From positions 1 through 19,579 of the forward strand of contig CAMPKM010000007.1 of the NCBI GenBank assembly GCA_946887155.1: a stretch of DNA of 19,579 nt, read 5' to 3'. A model generated the notes under the pieces. It did no database searches and was not told the origin of the DNA. It saw only the letters and a program-made list of their open reading frames with translations. This DNA is from an uncultured Gemmatimonadota bacterium (lineage in GTDB: Bacteria > Gemmatimonadota > Gemmatimonadetes > Gemmatimonadales > Gemmatimonadaceae). A program made the position numbers and the translations under genes. Numbering within the stretch: the stretch's first letter is position 1; each line of letters opens with the position of its first letter. This document shows positions 15,460 to 19,579 of this stretch, piece after piece.

Positions 15460-16820
15460 CGGCGGTCGGCCACCCACGTCCCATGCCGGGCGCGCGCCGC
15501 GCATACCGGTTCCCGGCTTTCGAGCGCACCAGGCTGCCTAACGGGATTGAAGTCGTCGTGGCGCCGGTTCGCCGGTTGCCGCTGGTGACCATCAGGCTCG
15601 TGCTCGATACCGGCGCACGGCAGGAACGTCGTGAGGAAGCGGGCCTGGCCGGCCTCGCGGCCGCGGCGCTGGCCGAAGGGACGACGAGGCTCGATTCCGG
15701 CGCGCTGGCTGACGAATTCGAGCGACTCGGCGGTGCGCTGCTGACGTACGCCACGTGGGACTCGACGCACGTTCGATCCACCGTGCTCTCGGGCCAACTC
15801 GAACCGGCGCTGCGCCTGCTGGCGGAAGTCGTCCGTTCCCCGGCGTTCGACGCGCGCGAAGTCGATCGCCTCAAGGAGGAACGACTCGCCGAGCTGTTGG
15901 AGCTCCGGACCGAGCCCCGAGGTCTGGCCGACGAGCGCTTCAGTGGCTTCCTGTACCCACCGGCGTCGCGATTCAGCATTCAGGAAGGTGGCTCGGAAAA
16001 AACGGTCAGTCCGTTGACCCGGGACGACTGCCTGCGATGGCACGTTCGGCAGTTTGCGCCGGCAATTACGGCATTGGTGGTGGCCGGCGACGTCGAACTC
16101 GATGATGTCGTGCGCGTGGCCAGCAGCGTCCTGGGCGACTGGTCAGCCAAACCAGCGGTAGAGACTCCGGTCGACGATTCTCCCCGGACCCTGACGCGCC
16201 TGACGAGGATACTCGACCGCAATGGCGCGCCTCAGTCCGAGCTCAGGCTCGGGCACGTCGGCCTGCGCCGCCAGCACCCGGACTTCTTCAACGTCGCCGT
16301 GATGAATGCGATCCTGGGCGGCGTGTTCAACTCGCGGATCAACATGAATCTCCGCGAGAAGAACGCGTTCACTTACGGCGCGTATTCGGCCTATGAGTGG
16401 CGGCGCGACGCGGCGCCGTTCCTGGTCTCCACGGCCGTGGCCACCGGCGTCACGGCGCCGGCGATACGCGAAATCCTCGCCGAACTCTATCGCATGCAGC
16501 AGGCGGCGCCCTCGGATGACGAGTTGTCGCTGAGCACGTCGTATCTGGATGGAGTATTCCCCATCCGCTTCGAAACCACAGACGCGATCGCGGGTGCGCT
16601 GGCAAGCCTGCTCACGCTGCGGCTGCCTGACGACTACTACGACACCTACCGGGACCACATCCGCGCGGTGACAGCGGACGATGTCCTGCGGGCGGCGCGG
16701 GATCACATCCATCTCGATCGGCTGCAGGTGTTGGCCGTGGGCGATCGCGAGCAGGTGATGCCGGCGCTGGATGGGCTGCCGCTCGGGCCGATCACCATCG
16801 TCGGTGACGATGACGAATGA
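15456..16820 (+). CDS. M16 family peptidase-like protein, non-catalytic partner
   Basis: A 454-aa M16 homologue whose zinc motif is lost: where HxxEH should stand, the sequence reads GLAAA (66-70) within EEAGLAGLAAAALAEGT. The C-terminal half instead keeps the substrate-binding pair R294 (FNSRINMNLREKN) and Y307 (FTYGAYSAYEWRR), the feature degenerate in the upstream subunit. Together the two genes match the known arrangement of two-subunit M16 proteases, one catalytic and one substrate-binding subunit, as in mitochondrial processing peptidase. The start is ATG at 15456, overlapping the upstream stop by 4 bp. No signal peptide is visible. The end overlaps the Nudix gene by 11 bp. Confidence 0.92.
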   Translation: MTAVGHPRPMPGARRAYRFPAFERTRLPNGIEVVVAPVRRLPLVTIRLVLDTGARQERREEAGLAGLAAAALAEGTTRLDSGALADEFERLGGALLTYATWDSTHVRSTVLSGQLEPALRLLAEVVRSPAFDAREVDRLKEERLAELLELRTEPRGLADERFSGFLYPPASRFSIQEGGSEKTVSPLTRDDCLRWHVRQFAPAITALVVAGDVELDDVVRVASSVLGDWSAKPAVETPVDDSPRTLTRLTRILDRNGAPQSELRLGHVGLRRQHPDFFNVAVMNAILGGVFNSRINMNLREKNAFTYGAYSAYEWRRDAAPFLVSTAVATGVTAPAIREILAELYRMQQAAPSDDELSLSTSYLDGVFPIRFETTDAIAGALASLLTLRLPDDYYDTYRDHIRAVTADDVLRAARDHIHLDRLQVLAVGDREQVMPALDGLPLGPITIVGDDDE

Positions 16821-17391
16821 GCCGCCGTCTGGCGCCCCGGGGCACCGGGCGTCGACGCTGTCCTCACAGCGCGTGTACGAAGGCCGGGTGCTCAACCTCG
16901 ATATCGACCAGGTCCGGTTCCCCGACGGCAGCACCGGTACCCTGGAGCTGATTCGTCATTCCGGCGCGGCGGCGGTGATCCCTTTTCTCGATCCCCCGGA
17001 TTCGCCCGACCCGCGTCTGTTGCTCATCCGTCAGTATCGTTATGCAGCCGACCGGTTCCTGTATGAGATCCCGGCGGGACGGCTGGAGCCCGGTGAAGCG
17101 CCCGTAGACTGCGCGCGGCGGGAGCTCCTGGAAGAAGCCGGATGCACGGCCGCGTCGATCCAGCCGTTAGGCAGCTTCTATACGACGCCGGGTTTCATCG
17201 ACGAATACATCCACCTGTTCATCGCCACCGGCCTCACGCGTGGCGAGGCGTCCCCGGAAAGCGACGAGTTCATCCATCGTGAATCACATACCTCTTTAGG
17301 CGCATTGCGTATGATCGATCGCGGCGAAATAGTGGACGGCAAGACGATCATTGCGCTGTTGATGGCTGACAGACTCATCCGATCGAGGTAA
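16810..17391 (+). CDS. Nudix hydrolase, probable ADP-ribose pyrophosphatase
   Basis: Predicted to hydrolyse ADP-ribose (or a related nucleoside diphosphate sugar) to AMP and ribose 5-phosphate. From the ATG at 16810 it is 193 aa. The Nudix box Gx5Ex7REUxEExG spans 90-111, with G90, E96, R104, E105, E108, E109 and G111 all in place. A proline (P127) sits 16 residues after the box, the marker of ADP-ribose pyrophosphatases, within SFYTTPGFIDE. The upstream segment LLLIRQYRYAADRFLYEIPAG also fits the NudF-type subfamily. The gene overlaps the M16-like gene by 11 bp, so it is probably translationally coupled. Substrate choice is inferred from motifs only. Confidence 0.9.
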   Translation: MTNEPPSGAPGHRASTLSSQRVYEGRVLNLDIDQVRFPDGSTGTLELIRHSGAAAVIPFLDPPDSPDPRLLLIRQYRYAADRFLYEIPAGRLEPGEAPVDCARRELLEEAGCTAASIQPLGSFYTTPGFIDEYIHLFIATGLTRGEASPESDEFIHRESHTSLGALRMIDRGEIVDGKTIIALLMADRLIRSR

Positions 17392-17513
17392 GAGGCACAG
17401 GAAATCGGCGCTCCGCCGCGAATGTCCGGTTTTCAGATGAGACAGGTGTCCCAATTCGGGGACGAAAGCGTAACGTCATGGATTGATTATCTGCGAAAGT
17501 GATTTGGAAGTCT

Positions 17514-17541
17514 TTGCAATACACCCACTTGCGACGTTAAT
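17514..17541 (+). promoter_or_regulatory. Candidate promoter for the sigma-factor gene
   Basis: TTGCAA (17514-17519), 16-bp spacer, GTTAAT (17536-17541); each hexamer matches 4 of 6 housekeeping consensus bases. This predicts a leader of about 110 nt before the ATG at 17659. A short GCGTAACG direct repeat flanks it (17468-17475 and 17546-17553). The rest of the 267-bp gap after the Nudix gene shows nothing else convincing. Confidence 0.3.
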
Positions 17542-17658
17542 CGTGGCGTAACGCAGTCTCGGCACAATCAGTGCCTCAGCATGTGTTCCAAGAAACGATG
17601 TGGCGGAGTTGACGTCGGAAGATCGACCGCAGCATCGCCACCAATGGGAGGATGGACC

Positions 17659-18297
17659 ATGGCTGACACGGCTTTTCGTCCGGCTGTCGCTGCGCCGGGT
17701 TCGACAGTTAGAGAGCATCTTCGCGGGCTCGACGACAGCGGTGTCGTCAGCGCGTTCCTTGATGGCGAATCGCGTGCGTTTGACGAACTCGTCAATCGCT
17801 ACCAGAACCGTCTTCTGAACTTCGTTTACAGAACCACGGGCGACCGCGAACGTGCGGAAGACCTGGTCCAGGAAGTGTTCGTGCGCGTGTACCGGCACAT
17901 TCACCGGTTTGACCGCTCCCGGAAATTCTCTACCTGGATCTACACCATCGCATCCAATCTGGCCAAGAACGAGCTTCGGAACCGTTCGCGAAATCCGCTG
18001 GTGCTGTTCCAGACCATCCGGCGTAACTGGGAGGACGACGACCGTCCGCTCCAGTTCGAGGATCCTGGCACGCGGCCGGACGACCTCTACCGCAAGCGCC
18101 ACCTGCGCGAAGTCGTCGAAGACGCGGTGGAAAAGCTCCCGCCGCATCACCGGAACGTCTTCGTACTTCGGGAGCTCGAAGGAAAGTCGTACGAGGAGAT
18201 CGCGGAGATCACGTCCTGCAACCTCGGGACGGTAAAGTCCCGGTTGAACCGGGCCAGGAACGCCTTTGCGTCACTGGTGGCTCCGTCGTTGGACTAG
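17659..18297 (+). CDS. RpoE-like (ECF) RNA polymerase sigma factor
   Basis: Sigma-70 family factor of the extracytoplasmic-function class, 212 aa, directing RNA polymerase to a specific promoter set. Region 2 spans about 42-110 (FDELVNRYQNRLLNFVYR, AEDLVQEVFVRVYRHI, FSTWIYTIASNLAKNELR) and region 4 about 153-207 (LPPHHRNVFVLRELEGKSYE and EIAEITSCNLGTVKSRLNRA). The start was set by a strong Shine-Dalgarno GGGAGG at 17646-17651, 7 nt before the ATG at 17659; in-frame ATGs at 17581 and 17644 lack this. The gene is followed by an intrinsic terminator and then by a zinc-finger membrane protein that is probably its anti-sigma factor. The signal sensed and the target promoters are not evident. The stop is TAG. 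Confidence 0.93.
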   Translation: MADTAFRPAVAAPGSTVREHLRGLDDSGVVSAFLDGESRAFDELVNRYQNRLLNFVYRTTGDRERAEDLVQEVFVRVYRHIHRFDRSRKFSTWIYTIASNLAKNELRNRSRNPLVLFQTIRRNWEDDDRPLQFEDPGTRPDDLYRKRHLREVVEDAVEKLPPHHRNVFVLRELEGKSYEEIAEITSCNLGTVKSRLNRARNAFASLVAPSLD

Positions 18298-18319
18298 GGA
18301 TTTGGGGTCGGGAAAGGAA

Positions 18320-18355
18320 CGCGCCGCGGCCACTGGTCGCGGCGCGTATCTTTTT
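18320..18355 (+). terminator. Intrinsic terminator after the sigma-factor gene
   Basis: A 12-bp GC-rich stem (18320-18331 with 18335-18346, one G-T wobble; CGCGCCGCGGCC / GGTCGCGGCGCG) with an ACT loop is followed directly by TATCTTTTT. It lies 22 bp after the sigma stop and 123 bp before the anti-sigma ATG, so it should reduce read-through from sigma into anti-sigma. Confidence 0.85.
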
Positions 18356-18478
18356 GTGCCACTTGGTCGTAGGCAGGGCACTGGACGTGTGAGTGGTCAC
18401 CCGCCAGCATTGAATACGGAACCAAGGCTCGCGGGGTCGGGTACCGGTCCGCCTGAGCGCTCCCACAGCCGTTTAGCG

Positions 18479-18991
18479 ATGGATTGCAAGGCTTTTACAA
18501 CACGACACCCGGCGTATATCGACGACACGCTGCCGGGCGTGGAAATGTCGGCGATGCGGGACCACCTGGCGGATTGCGCGAAGTGCGCACGCCGGGACTC
18601 GGAAGTACGTCGCGCGCTCATGCTCTTGAAGAACATGCCGCCGGTTACGGTATCCGAAGGATTCCAGGACCGCCTTCATGCGCGCCTCGCCGTCGAACGT
18701 GCAACGCCTGCGCCCGAGCCTCGAGCGTCGCAGGCGGGCATGTTGAAGTGGGCTGTCGCTGCCGGCCTGCTCATCCTCGTTGCCGGCGGTATTACCTCGC
18801 TGCCCGCGAATGACGCGGAAGCGCCCACACGGTTGCCGGCCGTTTTCGCGACGATCCCCGACCTGACCGTGGGTGATGAGTCCGCACCAGCGTACATGGC
18901 CTCGATGTCCACCGGCATCCCGATGTGGCCTGCGCTGATGCTCGCCGAGGCAGGCCCGCTACGGTTTGCCGCCAGGGACGATTTCCGTTAA
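18479..18991 (+). CDS. Zinc-finger membrane protein, probable anti-sigma factor
   Basis: A 170-aa protein with the putative zinc-binding anti-sigma pattern H-x3-C-x2-C (H29, C33, C36 in RDHLADCAKCARR), plus Cys3 in the N-terminal MDCKAF as a likely fourth ligand. A single transmembrane helix follows at about 89-108 (MLKWAVAAGLLILVAGGITS), with a C-terminal part of about 60 residues presumably outside the cytoplasm. This is the usual layout of zf-HC2 anti-sigma factors that hold an ECF sigma factor at the membrane; its position directly after such a gene supports pairing. The start is ATG at 18479, chosen because upstream residues in the frame do not resemble the family and overlap the terminator. 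No clear Shine-Dalgarno sequence is seen. Confidence 0.8.
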   Translation: MDCKAFTTRHPAYIDDTLPGVEMSAMRDHLADCAKCARRDSEVRRALMLLKNMPPVTVSEGFQDRLHARLAVERATPAPEPRASQAGMLKWAVAAGLLILVAGGITSLPANDAEAPTRLPAVFATIPDLTVGDESAPAYMASMSTGIPMWPALMLAEAGPLRFAARDDFR

Positions 18992-19033
18992 CGGCGATTT
19001 CACTGGGCGATTTTCTACCGCGATTTCCGCGGT
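18979..19033. repeat. Spaced CGATTT repeats and small hairpin after the anti-sigma gene
   Basis: CGATTT occurs four times (18979, 18995, 19008, 19021) at 16-, 13- and 13-bp steps. The last lies in a 6-bp hairpin, ACCGCG (19017-19022) with CGCGGT (19028-19033). CCGTTAACGG at 18985-18994 is a palindrome across the anti-sigma stop codon. No T-tract follows. The role is unknown. Confidence 0.3.
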
Positions 19034-19086
19034 TGGGCTGGAACGCGGATTACCCGGGCTTGCCGCGGATGGACACTGATACGGCG

Positions 19087-19159
19087 TGGTGACATCGCCG
19101 GGGCGGGACGGTTTGTACATCGATCGAAGAGCACATTGTTCGCCCCGGCGATGTCACCA
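19087..19159. repeat. 18-bp perfect inverted repeat upstream of holA
   Basis: GGTGACATCGCCGGGGCG (19088-19105) is exactly complementary to CGCCCCGGCGATGTCACC (19141-19158). One more T-A pair outside (19087/19159) and two G-T wobbles inside (19106-19107 with 19139-19140) extend it. The loop of about 31 nt contains the palindrome TCGATCGA. It lies in the 251-bp gap between the anti-sigma gene and holA, with no T-tract on the plus strand. It is too long to expect by chance. Confidence 0.85.
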
Positions 19160-19175
19160 AGCAGTACCCGTGTCT

Positions 19176-19228
19176 ATCTGCTGCATCCGAGTACTCCGCG
19201 ATCAGCTCCACCGTGCAGATCGTTTTTT
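19176..19228 (+). terminator. Weak candidate terminator before holA
   Basis: A run of six T (19223-19228) follows possible short stems: CGATC (19199-19203) with GATCG (19218-19222), or ATCTGC (19176-19181) with GCAGAT (19215-19220). The stems are short and mutually exclusive, so this could equally be the AT-rich part of a holA promoter 15-20 nt before its ATG. Confidence 0.25.
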
Positions 19229-19242
19229 ATTAGACTGTCCGG

Positions 19243-19579
19243 ATGGGGAATCGTCCATCACAACGGTCCGGCTCGTTTGAGCGAGTCTACTACCTCAGGG
19301 GGAAGGACGATTTCCTCAAGGAGAGCAGGGTCCGTGAGCTCATGGACGCCGTGCTCGAGCCCGCGACCCGCGAGTTCAACCTCGAGGTGCTTCGCGGAGA
19401 CGAGGTCGCGGCGGACTTGCTGGACACGGTGCTTGCCACGCCGCCCATGTTTGCCGAGCGGCGCCTGGTCGTCCTACGCGACGTGTCCGCGCTGAAGTAG
19501 GGCGCTCGTGCGGCGCTCATGGCGTACCTCGCGAAACCCGCCGCGGATCTCGTGCTGCTGCTCGGAGACCCCGCCGGCG
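19243..19579 (+). CDS. holA: DNA polymerase III delta subunit, 5' part, interrupted by an in-frame TAG
   Basis: Clamp-loader delta subunit, which opens the beta clamp (DnaN, encoded at 3076-4188). From the ATG at 19243 the N-terminal delta signature is clear: RVYYLRGKDDFLKESRVREL, then ATREFNLEVLRGDE, LDTVLATPPMFAERRLVVLR and DVSALK. The reading frame then meets TAG at 19498-19500, after 85 codons. The same frame continues to the window end as GARAALMAYLAKPAADLVLL and LGDPAG, which is again delta-like. A single base change (AAG to TAG) would restore a normal 'ALKKGARAAL' sequence. The gene is therefore a nonsense mutant, a sequencing or assembly error, or read through. Restart at the in-frame ATG 19519 is possible. 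TAG ends four other genes here, so a recoded genome is unlikely. The gene continues past the window. Confidence 0.8.

Noticed and set aside
17448..17463. Short hairpin GTCCC/GGGAC after the Nudix gene as a terminator
   Set aside because: Only 5 bp with no T-tract.
19498..19500. Amber codon reassignment as an explanation for the holA stop
   Set aside because: TAG is the natural stop of pyrE, yidC, the MBL gene and the sigma-factor gene in this window.

Overview
This is a GC-rich bacterial core-chromosome segment centred on the replication-initiation locus. Reading from left to right, dnaN and dnaA lie on the minus strand. rpmH-rnpA-yidD-yidC-mnmE diverges from dnaA on the plus strand, which is the classic gene order around many bacterial origins. 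The high GC content, the secreted and zinc-peptidase genes, the AraC-type regulator and the form of the HolA N-terminus suggest Gemmatimonadota or a close relative. That assignment comes from family resemblance recalled without a database search, so it is only moderately certain.

Region by region: (1) 1-2586 holds a soluble Ser/Thr protein kinase, pyrE, and a convergent AraC-type regulator. (2) 2665-3037 is the RNase P RNA gene rnpB, followed by a strong hairpin that separates it from the convergent dnaN. (3) 3076-5676 is dnaN and dnaA. An AT-rich 93-bp gap lies between them, and a perfect DnaA box lies inside dnaA. (4) 5677-9628 is the rpmH-rnpA-yidD-yidC-mnmE cluster: ribosomal protein L34, RNase P protein, membrane-insertion factor, membrane insertase and tRNA-modification GTPase. 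Both RNase P subunits are therefore encoded within about 3.7 kb, flanking dnaA-dnaN. (5) 9629-11362 carries a HExxH metallopeptidase-like protein and upp (uracil salvage) on the minus strand. (6) 11425-17391 is a plus-strand run: an MBL/beta-CASP RNase, a YdcF-like membrane protein, a secreted protein of unknown function, an active/inactive M16 peptidase pair and a Nudix ADP-ribose pyrophosphatase. From the YdcF-like gene onward the genes are tightly packed or overlapping. (7) 17659-18991 is an RpoE-like sigma factor and a zinc-finger, single-pass membrane anti-sigma factor, with an intrinsic terminator between them. (8) 18992-19579 is a non-coding stretch with an 18-bp perfect inverted repeat, then the start of holA (DNA polymerase III delta), which is interrupted by an in-frame TAG and runs off the window.

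I see no mobile element, CRISPR array, tRNA or obvious novel defence system. The points most worth a second look are rnpA without any ATG/GTG/TTG start, the amber codon in holA, the long inverted repeat before holA, the terminator inside the sigma/anti-sigma pair, and the candidate origin elements around dnaA.
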